Positions 49,901 through 60,264 of a stretch of DNA of 64,000 nucleotides are shown in pieces. The DNA is from Ophthalmolycus amberensis. Lineage: Eukaryota > Chordata > Actinopteri > Perciformes > Zoarcidae. Each line of letters starts with the position of its first letter. The first letter of the stretch is position 1. The position numbers and the translations under genes were made by a program. The notes under the pieces were generated by a model. That model was given only the letters and a program-made list of their open reading frames with translations, was not told the origin of the DNA and searched no databases. The stretch covers positions 551,001-615,000 of the forward strand of contig JAFEUB010000911.1 in NCBI GenBank assembly GCA_024529925.1. The letters run 5' to 3'.

Positions 49901-52900
49901 GTGTTGCTATAGTGACAAAAGGTAAAGCTAATTGAAAGAAAAAAGAAGGTAACAAACGAGCACAACAACCAACCATTCCATAAACAGTGAACAGAGAGCG
50001 GGCTTTGTGCTGATTAATGCTGAACTTGACATTCACCGGGCTGCTAATGCGTGCTGGCAAGTCTGCTCTTCAAATGCTTTTTTACTCGCAATATTTTCTC
50101 TTGATGTTTCATTTCATTGTCATTTTTATAGAAGTTGAAATTGAATGAATGATGAACAACAAAATCACTTTTCTCCTGTGGAGCTCCTGCTTTACCGTAG
50201 TACAATCTTGAAATTGTGGTACCTTTCTGCGTCCTTTAAAAAAAAGATTATTTTATGGTCATTCTTTGATTGGATGATAAATTGTGTCGAGGCCGACAGG
50301 ATATTAGGGGAGGGAGAGGGAAACCGAGGGAAATGTGTTATGTAGTATTTGCCTGGAGCTCAGTGTACTCCATCAGAACTGATGGTCCAATAGCTTCCTG
50401 CTAAAGCTTCCTGCAGAGGGCCACTCAACCCAGTTTCTAAAGAACGTTTGCAAAACTACACGCGCACTTGACATACTGTAGATCCTGTTTGGTTGCCATT
50501 GAAATTATTCAGCTAGCGTCCTGTTGAAGATGATGTCACAGCAGTTTCAAGCACTGCCGCTACGGCGATCAGCGGAGAAACCCGGCTTTGGGGGTTCTAT
50601 CGGCAGCTGTTGCCGAGAGGTGGCGGAAGATTGGCGGTTCAACCCACGGCTCCTCCAGTTCCCATGTTGAAAACCTAAACCCCAAGTTGCTCCCAAAGGC
50701 TGTGTCATCGGTGTGCATTAGTTAGGACCCTGATAGCAGCCATCAGTGTGTGAATGGGTAAATGTTGACATCTAGTGTACAGCGCTTTGAGTGATCCGAA
50801 GAAAAGAAAGGTGCAATGATGAACACGGCTTCAGCTTATTTCACTGACTCCAATTCTGGCCCTGAATCTTTTTGAGTTTCGTTTTAGGACAAGCTGAAGT
50901 AAAAATAAAAAAGGAAACCTTGGTTGTGGATCACATGTAAAAGCCATCTTTAACTGTATCAAAGTGTTTTAAGGGAGTAACTAAGTAACTGAGCTTTCCT
51001 AGTTTAAAGTCCATTAAGTTGTTCTGCTTCCTCTTATTCACTCTCCTGTTTATTGCCTGTTCCTCGGCGTCTTGCTTTCATGCGTGACCCTTTTTGGGTG
51101 GTTATGGGATTTCTTTGACAACTTGCAACTTCTCGCTCTCTCTCAGTGAATGTAAGCAATCTGTTATGAAAACCCTTCTGTGTCAGGTGCCCATGACAAC
51201 TGGACAATTTTGTCTCGGCTCTCACTGCTTGCTGCTAATGGGGAGCTATAAGTGGCCCGACCGCTGTGGATAAATGTGCAATAGGTGATTATTACGCTGG
51301 TCTCCTGCAGGCAGAAGAAGATTGGATTATTAACTCCTTGTGATACAGATCTAGGGCCGGGTGTATTTCACTGACTTTTAGTCACTCTAGGCACACATGG
51401 CTCTGGGGAAGACAATGTTGGTCGGCTGGTCCACTATTTTGGCCCAGACTAGACTTTGGTTATCCCTCGACTTCCTCCAGCATCACCAGAGGTTCAGCAT
51501 TCTACAGACACAGGTTCCCCTCAGGAACACTTCTTCAAAATCCTTCAAACATATTGCGAATTAGCAAGTTAGCAAGCTAACAGGCAAAACTAGGATGATG
51601 AACATGATAAGCATCGAAGCTGCCAAACATCAACCTCTTAGCATCGTCATTGTGACCATGGAAGCATGCTGACATCAGCATTTAGCGCGAAAACTCCTGT
51701 AGCGTCACAGAACCGCTCATTTTACAGTTTCTTTCAATTTGATCCTTTATTTTGAAGCACAACTCTTGTTTTGACAACGGTGCCACACACTACATTATTG
51801 AGTATCCTTCTGACATGCAGACCACAGGTACATGTGATGAATTAAAGATACGTGCGCTAGAAATACCCGAACAGTAATGGTCGCTTGTAATAAAGGTTGC
51901 TCTGGCATTGTTGCAGAACCTTGCTGGTGTGGCACAAAACTGCACTTCTTTGCTGTTTCCTTACTCATTAGACCTGTCAATAGAGGTCTAATGAGTGGTG
52001 ATGTGCAGATTTTAATTTAGTGCTTGTCTTGATATATTTATGGCTGACAGCGGTAGTGGAAATGAGGCTTGTGCCCAGTTCTACAATTCTAGTGGATAGG
52101 GATGCATATTTCTGTCTTTGTGTTGTTCTGTTTTATGCATTCAGCTGGTTTTCATTTTTCATGTATAAAGAGACTGTAACTGTTAAGGAGACATGTGTAA
52201 TTGTTTATTCTTTTGAGTTTATATGGTACCGTATGTGGTGCCTCAATGTATCATATTTCGGCATGTATGTTGCTAAGTAACAGGCCACACCCAGAGTGGG
52301 CGTGGGCATATGACCGTGGCATTGTGGGTCGTTGGCTCGCGCAGAAGCTAAGAGGAGTAAACGACCAGGGTAAACTGATTCTGCATGTGATCCAAGAGGT
52401 GCACACGGTAAAGTGTTCATTTGTACATATATTTGTGTGTATTGTTGTTGACCTGCCTCTACGTTTAAATGTGTTGCATTTTTTGGAGATTGTAGTTCGC
52501 AGTTTATGTCATTATTAATGTGCTAATATGTGCTAAGCAACGTGTGCCAGCAAATGTGCGTTTGTCAACGGACATTTGCCTGAGAGACTCTACAAGAGCT
52601 CGCAATTTACGTACAAATGTTTCTGTTCCGTTTGTAGTTTTCACGGTGTCTATGGTGTCAGAGTGGAGAGAGAGAGAGAGGAAGAGCGAGAACGGAAAAT
52701 AAAGTTCATCAAGACATCAGTACGAAGCGTCGCCATTATTGTTGGATCAGTGCAGCTACAGAGACCACATGGAATGTATTTTTCCTTGATCCATTTGTCA
52801 GTTGTTCTGGTATAAATGTACTGTAACTTTTTACTTAAACTTTATTACAACCAGCATATATATATAAATACATGACATTTGACCTCTGCATACAACCCAT

Positions 52901-55162
52901 CCTAAGCATTAGGAACAATGGGCTGCTATGAAGTGCCCGAGGGAGAGACTTGGGGATCAGTGCCTTGCTCAAGAACACTTCAACATACGGACAGAAGAAG
53001 CCGGGTATCGAACCACCAACCTTGTGGTTGAAGGACGCCCCTACTGATGCCAGTTTCATGAGCAATAATCAATGTCGTGAACTACTAACAGCGTTTAAAC
53101 CACTCTCCAACATATATGACAGACACCCCTGAGTTATCTTTAGCGCAGGTACTTTTCTCATCTCAAGTATCTTCTTCGTAGAGGGTTTTGTGTAAAGTGC
53201 ATGTGAATACAATAAATCTGTATTTCATCTATTATACAGGTCGCTCATTGGCTTTCTTTCCCGCAGGCATTCAGATCCGTAAGATAACCTTTTGGCTGTA
53301 TTCATGGCACTCTCACACTCTTATCTGTACTTCACTGCAGGCACACAGGTGTATGTGTGTGATAGCGGTCTCGGGTGAAACAATATTGGAAAACGGTGTC
53401 AAATAGTTGAGCTTCTGTAAGTGAAAATGTTCTGATTTATGATTAAATAAAAAAAAAAAGCCTGAAAAGAAAAGGCCCACGCATCACCCGTGGCTTTCCT
53501 TCTGATTCATTGTTCATTATCACAGAGAATATCACACAGCATAAATATGCAGTATGTTTCTAGGACAGCTGCTATGCTATTTTCTCTGTGGGTGTTAGAT
53601 ATTGGATGATGTGACTCTATTAATTCTTCCACAGACTACTCGGTTTCTATAAACTGTTCAGGTCTAGACAACAAAATAAAACAAGCACCTTTCATGGGAA
53701 ATCATTCACCACATCAGCGCCCGTGGGACAGGCACTGAGACCTGGATTATTTTTGGACGCCGCTGGTCGTGCGGAAGTGCCGTCTCATGTTAATTACATC
53801 ACAAAGTCATGTCTCAGCCTTGTAACACTCATCCTGAGCTACTGCTGCAGTGCTTGTTGGGCAGCAGTGAGTGATGCTGCAACCTGGGGCTGTGTGTTGC
53901 AGTGTAACGTACAATGCTTGTTCCTTTAGTGTCTACTTACTGCGCTGGTAGTAACATCTGTGTCTGTTAGCCTCTGGTGCAGATCAAACCAGACCGTCTG
54001 CAAGGAGAAGCAGATCAACAACAAAAGCAGCAACGTGTCAATCAACAAGACCAACAACAGCAACTACTACAGCCAAAGCTCGAAGCGGACATTAGTCATT
54101 CACAACGAGAGGTATTAGTGGACACGGGGTATGAGAGCAGAAACAGGCATGAAAGAAGGCCGTGATGTCTGTTTAAGATGAAAATAAAGTTCAGCAGGCA
54201 TTATGGGAGGAGGGTACGGAGAGGAGGTGAATGCATGCCAATCAGAGAAGCCCGAGATGAAACAGAATGATTTACGTCACCATGAAAGATCATCAGGTAG
54301 GAGCTATAGCTGATGGGGATTAATCCACCTTTCAGAAGTCTGTTTGCAAAATAAAGTGATGTGGTAATGTCATCAAGAACTTAATTGACTTTTGCTAAGC
54401 CCGACCCCCTTAGCTACGGTTGCTATGCCTGTCGAGCTGAGCTAATGCTAAAAACTCACTCGGCTGGAAAACGCTTTCTCGGCTGACCATTTTTCTTTCT
54501 TCCAGCAGATACATTTTAAAACAAGAGGACCGTAAAATGGTCTTCATTATGCACAGGAGGTGCGTGATAAAATGCTGAAAGGTTGAGTTAAATGTTACGG
54601 TACATGAACCAGGTAAAAAGTCAACGTGTGCAGCTTATGTTCGAGCAGATAAACAACATATGATCCATTCCTTACACTATTGGATTGGTTTTTGGAAAGG
54701 CTAAAATAGAACAACTCCTGAGATAATTAGTTTTTTCTCATTAGACCCCCCCCCCCCCCCATACTTCAGGGGAGATGTTTTAGTGAACTGTCAATTGTTC
54801 ACATTCAAGACTTAAGTGAAGGGGACATGATTAATAGTTAAGTTCAAATATGCTCTTCAGACAAGACATTGGTAAAGGCAGGTACGGTGTGTTTTTGTGT
54901 CCGTTTGTGAGGACTGAAGATGATGAGACATTGATTTCTAGTTGTCTCCTCCACGCTCCGTGTCTGTGAGACAGAGTTATATAAACCTGTTCTAGTAAAT
55001 CACGGTAAACGCTGCAGGGTGTCTGTCACAGAGGTGACTGATTAGAGTCACTGTTGGCACTGTGAAGGAAGAGGGTCTGCATTGCTGGCAGGGAAACTGA
55101 GAATATTACCGAACGCAGCAGGGAGAGTTGAATGCAAACGGATCGGACACAGTGGGCAAGGG

Positions 55163-55198
<36 letters not shown>

Positions 55199-58100
55199 AT
55201 TGTCAAAGCTACCGGAAACATACTGAGTTCGAGAATGAAAGATTTTAGCTCAATGTGACACAGCCTGGTCACAGCTGGACTGAAATGGAAGGTGCTGTGT
55301 GCACAACCTACGCTTAAACCATTTTTTGGGAAACAGAGTTTGCTCAATAGAAATAGAAATTGACATTAACACATTTAAATAATAATGGCTGCATCCTTTT
55401 AAACCTGTATTCACCGATTGGGGACAAGCTGTGAACACCACATTGACATATTATAGCTTTATACAATTGTCATGGCTAATATTTTAGCATAAATGTGCTT
55501 ATCTATCCATCCAGCAGGAAGGAAGCAACATGAGCTACATTAGAGTGTTTCTTTCCACCCGATGACAATAAAGGTTCAGTACTCACTCTTATTTTCGCTC
55601 TGTTTTTATCGCACCCACGCATGAGAAAAAACATCGGTCTTTAGCTGCTGAATGCGCCACCATGTTTGCTAGCTCGTCGCTAACGTTGTCAGCCCTTTGG
55701 TGCTACGCAGGTGGAAGAAGTCTGTCATGAGAGCATCGTTAGCTGCCTGACATGGCAAGTTCAAGTTCATCTCTGGATAGGCAGCGGCACTTCTCATCTA
55801 AAAGGCACATATACGTCAATGCACTGCAGGCAAACTTTACTTCACCTCAGTAACAAATTTGGCTAAATGATGTTGGAACGCCTTGTAAAATCTTCGTCTT
55901 AAAAATAAAAGATGCAGGAATGAGTGTTGGTTACATGTTGATTAAACATCTCTGACACACTGAAATAACAAGTAAAGCCTTCTAATCTAGGCACGATGTA
56001 TTTTTCTCGAGCTCCTTGATCCAAATACTGAAGGCCCGATTCAAAACTATAAAGCTGATAAGCTTAAATTATTATGGTATGGACGAAAGTTTCACTGAAA
56101 GGATGCCACTCCAGGTGTCATTCCCCACTCTGTTGGAGGTGTGTGGACGACAGACAACAGTCTGATCTTGTTGTTGTATGACAGTATTAAGGAGTGATGC
56201 TCCTTTTACCTCATAAACAATCTTTAGTAGACAGCAGCAGACACACAAACCAACAGCAGCCATGTTAAATGCTGGCCTGCCATTCAGGTCCTAAATTATT
56301 TTGTAATTTGCATTAATTAGCATCATCTGATAAGACCTTCTGCTGCCGCCGACGTTTGTCACTTTAACCTGTGGAAGCGTGGGCCAGCGCCAGCTAAAAA
56401 GAGAAGCTGCCATCCGAATGATTTGTACAGCGCTCTGTAAGAGACAAGAAACCTCTACGCACTAAAAAAACAGTCAAAAAGCTTCAAGGTTTGCCATTAC
56501 AGCACTGTGCAGTTAAAGTTATCAATAATTTTTCTGCTGAAAAAAAGGAGAAGAAAGCCGTCTCACCAAGTATCACCAACACCCGATGTGTAGCAATCAA
56601 GTTCTATCATCCTGAGAGAGATTTTTCCAGGTGAGAAACACATTTTGTCATCTGTGGCACGCAGAGAGCAATGAACAGTGATATTTTGTAACCAAGAGAA
56701 CAAACAAAACTCCCAGGGGAGCGGGGAGGCAGACGGCGGGGGAATCTATAAAGTCAGACCAAAAGCAACAGAGGCAACGCGAATTTACCACTTTGAGGAC
56801 GGTTTGCAGGCAACAGGATTCGCAGTGTGCTATCACAGAGCAGCGGTACCAACACAGGGCACTGACTATTTTCATCTCGCCAGGCACCGCATCCCTCACA
56901 GTGTGTAGCCGTCTTATTATTCAGTTCAGTAAACAATTCATGATTCACCCTGATGCAGTGTGATAAAATCATTTCCTCGTCCAGACTCCCCTGCAGTCTT
57001 AATACTGAGATCCACGCCGGTAATACCGGGCCGAACAGAAAGACAAAGACAGAGCCACATTCAATACGCTGCTTTGATATCATTCCTGCGGTATATTGTC
57101 TGGCCTTCTGAAAATGTAATCCAGCGGAAAAATATCTATTAATTAGCTTTTCTTTAGCTCTGATTATTCAGAAGAAAAAAACACTCTCCAACATAAAAGT
57201 TTGGTGACCTATTTTCTTTACAATGTGAGGTGTCTTTGTGCTATGCTGTGTTGTCACTGGAAGAGTCATTTTGGGAGTAATTTCTTTTTTTTAACAAAGA
57301 AAATGTGAAAAATCATCGAAAGAATGCAGCAGCCTTGCAAGACCTCAAAATACAAGCGTAACAGGATGATGTTAGAAAAGGAGCCATGTTGCGTCACTTT
57401 ATTTCCTTCTTGGATGCTTTTTGTTTGAAAAAAGAGAGAAAATTCTCAGCAGAATGGTGGTAGACTTGGAAGAAAACATTTTATTCTGAGCATTAACTGA
57501 AATGTTATCTTTAAAAATGCTTTTAATCTACACCCAAGAGATGTGGGTGTAGGTCCTACAGTCACAATATAGTGTCCAACATTAGTCTTCATGTGACAGG
57601 AGTAGGTGGGAGTGCGTAAGGAGTGCGTCTGACAACTATCTTCAACTTTTACATTTTTTGAAAGATGCAGAACTATAATTTGAGCTTGATTAAAATAATC
57701 TTTCAACATTTTAGGAGATGTTACCATTTTCTCTCCTGCTAAGAGTCACATGAAAAGATTGACACCACTTTCATGTCTGTACGTTAGCTTAGCATAATGA
57801 CTAGGACTTAATCACGTCCCCTTTTTCCGACTGTAAATCTGATGTACTGAACTTGAAACCGGAGCAGGGTTTGGATGGCAGTGCAACTATCCCTCTCCAT
57901 CATAACTTAACGCTTTAGAAGTTAGTGAGTGAACGTAGATGCATTTGGCTCCTTTACTGTTCACGTTCTGATGATGTCACAGGTGTAAAAGCAGGTAAGT
58001 TGTTCTCTGACATCAGGTCTCACCATCTTTCATTGGACAACACTGTTCCCCAGGTTTTATTTATCATTTCAAAAACATATGCTGAGTATTTTATGGCTAC

Positions 58101-60229
58101 GGCGATAAAGGTGCACATTTATTTCTCTGCAACAGAAATAAAGTGCATTGTAATAATAATGATTAAAGACTTCATATATTAAGATTTACATATAAATGAC
58201 ACAAGGAGTCATTTATATGGAATATTGGGACTTTTAACTCTGTTGTATCCATTTTTGCTGTCTTGTTATCCAATAATAATACTATAATTATTACCAAGGT
58301 GTTCAATTAATGTCACAATACTTACAGTGTTATTTATTTCTGAGTCCATCTTAAACACAGAGTAGTTACCCCTTTATTCCCTTGTTTGTCGCGCTATAGG
58401 TATCTATAAGTATCTTGTTGTTACCAAATAATTACAATGTAACATGTGTGCTGTAATCTAAAGCTTTGACTAACCTTTCATTTCACTCGTATACATTCTC
58501 GTTAGTCATTAATAAAGGTTTCCCATCGTTGTCTGGTGATTTGGGACAATGCTGGGAGCTGACCTGACTATAACCAACTTGTCACTTTGGATTTGACTCG
58601 TTGATGAGATGGAAAAAGAAATGGAGTAATTTAAACAACGTCCCTGTCATCTCTGCTTTTTCCCTTTGCGCAATTTTCAAGCTCCAAGTTATTACAGGCT
58701 AGTTTTCTACCATAAAAAAAAAACTTCAATAAATAATTCCTGTGGCGATCCTGTCTTCATTCCCGTCTAAACAGGTAAAAATCAGACTCGACTGTGTTTA
58801 GTCATCCGTGAGACGAAAGTGCCTTTGTGCCACAGTCACTGTGAGTAGAGTAATGGGCTCTCAGGGGGGCTCCAGGGTCACAAGTGATTATTGAACAATT
58901 CTGGAGTGAAAGGTATTTCAATCACTTCTTCTCCAATAGAGGTCGCTCGACTGAGTGAGGCTTAAACCTGAACCATTTGTTCGAAGAATATCAAATTAGC
59001 ATCCAGAGCCAAAGGGCTAAAGGTGGATTCTAAACAGGCAGTAGGGTTAGGGTTAGGGTTCGGGTTACCTAAAACCTGATTAGGTTTAGGGTTACCTAAA
59101 CCTAATCAGACATCAGTCCCTCCCTTCTTTTTTATTCTTCTTCTCATCCTGTATTTTCTTTGTGATGCCCCCTCCCTCCCTCCCTCCCTCCCTCGCCCCT
59201 GGCAGTACATCGTGTTTAGTTATTCTTAGCTCTCTCTGCTGTAGTGGCCTCGCTCTTCCGAAGAAGTCTGCTGAGGCTCCATTAGCCTTCGCATGTTCAG
59301 TACTGGACGGGACGCAAGCAATGCAGGGGTACGTAGAGACAAATAGGGGAGGGGGAGGATGAGAGGAGGAAGAGGGGAGTGATGAGGGGATAGATGTAAA
59401 AATGGTCGAAGGGAGGGAGGAGGATGAGGAGGCACATGGGACGAGAACTGCTACAAAGAGGAGCAAGTATGGAAAAAGACAACTGCAGTAGTTTGGACAA
59501 AAGGCCCTTTAATTGCCTCCTCTGTCTCTTTCTTCATCCACTCCCTACCTCCACCCTTTTCTCTCCATCATTTATTGTTAGTTAACTCCTTATCCAACCC
59601 CCTGCTTCTTTCCTCTCCTACATGTTCTCGTTTGTCCTGTCCTCTGCAGACCTTTACATTCAGTATGCTGCCGTGCCATTGCCCAATTTGGCCAATGTAA
59701 CATCTCCGATATATACAAATCCTCAACATGCTGACAACTTGGTAAAAAAAGATCAGCGTGAGGACGAGATCACTGGCTTGTGCTGTTTGTAGTTGATAGA
59801 GCAGTGCTGGCAACCTCAAGGATGAGTACAGCTAAAAATAAAAGGAGAAAACCAAAAGAGCAACAGAGTCTGCTTGTCTTGGGTCTGGTCTAATTCACTT
59901 TGTTATCAGAATTGATGTAATTTATTCTCTGCAGAACATCTAATCCTTTTACTCATAGTGCACCAGTGCAATCGCATTCTGTAATTTGCAATGTGCAAAT
60001 GTCAGTGTGCTCGTACCAATCAATTTGTGGGGGCAAAATTTGGTCCCCCAGAGTAAAGCGTTACATTATTAGGGTTAAAGAATATGGCTGTTGGTCCGGT
60101 ATTTTACTTATTCTCAACAAATTCAACAAAAAAGCTTCTAAGTTCTTACCTTATTCTCCAGTCGTCCAATCAGTTCAGCCAGGCGGTTGATCTGAGCGTC
60201 CAGGCCTTCTTTCCTCACCTCTACGGCAC
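28206..60229 (-). CDS. necab2: N-terminal EF-hand calcium-binding protein 2, 3' half, 6 exons
   Basis: Neuronal cytosolic calcium-binding protein; mammalian NECAB2 binds adenosine A2A and mGluR5 receptor tails. Exons in transcript order: 60229-60150, 53997-53941, 34686-34574, 30127-30050, 29253-29162, 28234-28206. All have GT-AG borders and phases that join. The first encodes the coiled-coil segment LDAQINRLAELIGRLENK. The second encodes VWFDLHQRLTDTD, the third LLLIRQEMVVSQKKLGDFC, and the fourth the ABM (monooxygenase-like) domain core GLSFVVYEFWDGEEEWKR. The fifth encodes HLQSAPNKAFQHVKVDTL, and the 29-base last exon ends in the conserved tail AAWCSVNRD before TGA. The EF-hand and first coiled-coil exons lie right of the window. 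NECAB2 is chosen over NECAB1/3 by the LAELIGRLE and VWFDL segments, the WC tail and the SLC38A8-MBTPS1 neighbourhood. Introns of 19.3, 6.2 and 4.4 kb are repeat-rich. Confidence 0.95.
29282..29302. repeat. (CA)n microsatellite beside a NECAB2 acceptor
   Basis: A short CA run begins about 29 bases upstream (in transcript sense) of the NECAB2 exon 29162-29253. Confidence 0.85.
31255..32025. repeat. Degenerate AT-rich tandem array ('aaaaagtcatagtatagtatgtc')
   Basis: For about 770 bases variants of the words agtcatagtatagtatgtc and gtcaaaaaagtcat recur every 20-40 bases, separated by A-runs and with many small insertions. Copies are clear near 31270, 31315, 31395, 31565, 31620, 31880, 31945 and 31995. 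Unit length is irregular, as in an old satellite. Confidence 0.85.
32455..32530. repeat. 'gctaac'-type dispersed repeat fragment
   Basis: The words ttagcatgctaacatttagc and aacggtgatgtc match the repeat seen more completely at 48285-48430 and 51540-51690. Confidence 0.5.
33591..33740 (+). repeat. Duplicated segment, copy 1
   Basis: Shares ttttgggtggccggttatgg, gctcaaggacctctc and tataCTGCCATTGAC-type words in the same order and orientation with 44337-44482, with a small internal length difference. Family unknown. Confidence 0.75.
36000..36690. repeat. Probable decayed interspersed repeat
   Basis: Stretches such as gcattctgcagcatttatag, gtctaggtgagaggaaatga and aactgggtgtcatctgcgta resemble, in the right order, a long non-coding retroelement segment common in fish genomes. 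It is strongly diverged; assignment is from memory. Confidence 0.4.
37463..37483. repeat. (CA)n microsatellite
   Basis: About 10 CA units in a NECAB2 intron. Confidence 0.85.
41922..41951. repeat. (CA)n microsatellite
   Basis: About 15 CA units in a NECAB2 intron. Confidence 0.9.
42753..42791. repeat. (TA)n microsatellite
   Basis: About 19 uninterrupted TA units in a NECAB2 intron. Confidence 0.92.
43869..43905. repeat. (CA)n microsatellite
   Basis: About 18 CA units in a NECAB2 intron. Confidence 0.9.
44337..44482 (+). repeat. Duplicated segment, copy 2
   Basis: Counterpart of 33591-33740, 10.7 kb away in the same intron-rich part of NECAB2. A tgagtgagtgag run precedes both copies (33537 and 44283), so the homology may begin about 50 bases further left. 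Confidence 0.75.
45365..45428. repeat. (GCAGGAGG)8 minisatellite
   Basis: Eight tandem 8-base units, the last with one change (GCAGCAGG). Each unit contributes GG and GGG tracts on the + strand, so G-quadruplex formation is plausible. Confidence 0.93.
45733..46055. repeat. 16-base direct repeat pair GTACACTGTAGTGCAC
   Basis: Exact copies at 45733-45748 and 46040-46055. The first lies upstream of, and the second in the intron of, the small ORF remnant at 45874-46322. Confidence 0.85.
45874..46322 (+). pseudogene. Two-exon ORF remnant, possibly the N terminus of a piggyBac-like transposase gene, with 42-bp in-frame repeats
   Basis: ATG at 45874 opens MAAITTRK (45874-45897), followed by donor GTAAGC. 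An acceptor ending at 46091 leads to an in-phase frame from 46092 to TGA at 46320-46322, beginning AALTEAERILNRIIEGDSD and continuing DLDLSEDESP. A short start followed by an acidic GDSD...SEDE segment recalls the N termini of piggyBac-type transposases, but no DDD catalytic part follows, so the assignment is tentative. The C-terminal part is three 42-bp direct repeats (46203, 46245, 46287) encoding EEVLSVIEELL-type units of 14 residues; the third holds the stop. It lies in a NECAB2 intron on the opposite strand. Confidence 0.4.
48285..48430. repeat. 'gctaac'-type dispersed repeat
   Basis: The ordered words tagcatgctaacatgctaag, taagatggtgac, taaacatcagcatggtagca and attgtcattgtaagcatgtt belong to a dispersed fish repeat. 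Further copies lie at 51540-51690 and, as fragments, near 19445 and 32455. Confidence 0.65.
50595..50825 (+). mobile_element. SINE-like element
   Basis: A B-box-like ggcggttcaaccc (50631), then accccaagttgctccc, gtgtgtgaatgggtaaatg and cagcgctttgagtg in the order of a high-copy fish SINE, ending near agaaaggtgcaat. No target duplication was resolved. Confidence 0.65.
51540..51690. repeat. 'gctaac'-type dispersed repeat, second copy
   Basis: The words agcaagctaacaggcaaaac, ggatgatgaacatg, ccaaacatcaacctcttagc and atcgtcattgtgaccatg parallel the copy at 48285-48430. Confidence 0.6.
52170..52765 (+). mobile_element. Solo LTR of an LTR retrotransposon, with 5-bp target duplication
   Basis: A 586-base segment (52175-52760) begins TGTAAC and ends GCTACA, so the termini are the inverted TGTA/TACA expected of an LTR. 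It is flanked directly by GAGAC on both sides (52170-52174 and 52761-52765). AATAAA at 52698 would be the LTR poly(A) signal, placing the R/U5 boundary about 20 bases further on and orienting it +. No internal region, primer-binding site or second LTR is present. Whether it stems from a Ty3-, BEL- or retrovirus-like element cannot be told. Confidence 0.8.
52870..53050 (-). mobile_element. tRNA-derived SINE on the minus strand
   Basis: On the minus strand a B-box-like ggttcgatacccggc (complement of 53000-53014) is followed by gttcttgagcaaggcactga, tctctccctcgggcactt and a T/A-rich end beside a (TA)n tail at 52855-52870. This is the arrangement of a common fish SINE. Confidence 0.7.
55165..55196. 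repeat. (CA)n microsatellite
   Basis: About 16 CA units in a NECAB2 intron. Confidence 0.9.
59042..59066. repeat. Short interstitial telomere-like repeat
   Basis: Three TAGGGT units and one TCGGGT variant in tandem, the vertebrate telomere hexamer in an internal position. Confidence 0.85.
59076..59109. repeat. Perfect 15-bp hairpin with 4-base loop
   Basis: CTGATTAGGTTTAGG (59076-59090), loop GTTA, CCTAAACCTAATCAG (59095-59109). The arms carry ttaggttta words related to the telomere-like repeat just before them. Confidence 0.95.
59169..59193. repeat. (CCCT)n tract
   Basis: About six tandem CCCT units in a NECAB2 intron. Confidence 0.85.
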
Positions 60230-60242
60230 CTGCAACACACAA

Positions 60243-60264
60243 ACACACACACACACACACACAC
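60243..60264. repeat. (CA)n microsatellite next to a NECAB2 acceptor
   Basis: The CA run starts 14 bases beyond the NECAB2 exon edge at 60229, so in the transcript a (UG)n tract covers the branch-point/pyrimidine zone before the acceptor gttgcag. Confidence 0.9.

Larger units (their letters stand above)
34687..53940 (-). other. NECAB2 intron (19.3 kb)
   Basis: Large repeat-rich intron. Besides the elements listed separately it holds a TTAAAG-started stretch at 42945-43315 resembling a miniature element (gctggagtgcagaacttttg), a C19-type run at 43648-43666, G-runs at 48490-48502 and pyrimidine-rich DNA at 39930-40220. No further NECAB2 exon is needed between the flanking exons, which join in phase. 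Confidence 0.6.
53998..60149 (-). other. NECAB2 intron (6.2 kb)
   Basis: Contains a (CA)n run at 55165-55196, a C-run at 54747-54760, a telomere-like stretch with hairpin at 59042-59109 and a (CCCT)n tract at 59169-59193. No nested gene is supported. Confidence 0.6.

Noticed and set aside
52020..52518. Two ORFs of 86 and 105 residues near 52.2 kb
   Set aside because: They lie largely across or inside the solo LTR and match no protein family.
53977..54165. Gln-rich ORF on the + strand
   Set aside because: It overlaps the NECAB2 exon 53941-53997 on the opposite strand and a CAA/CAG-rich simple tract; no independent support.
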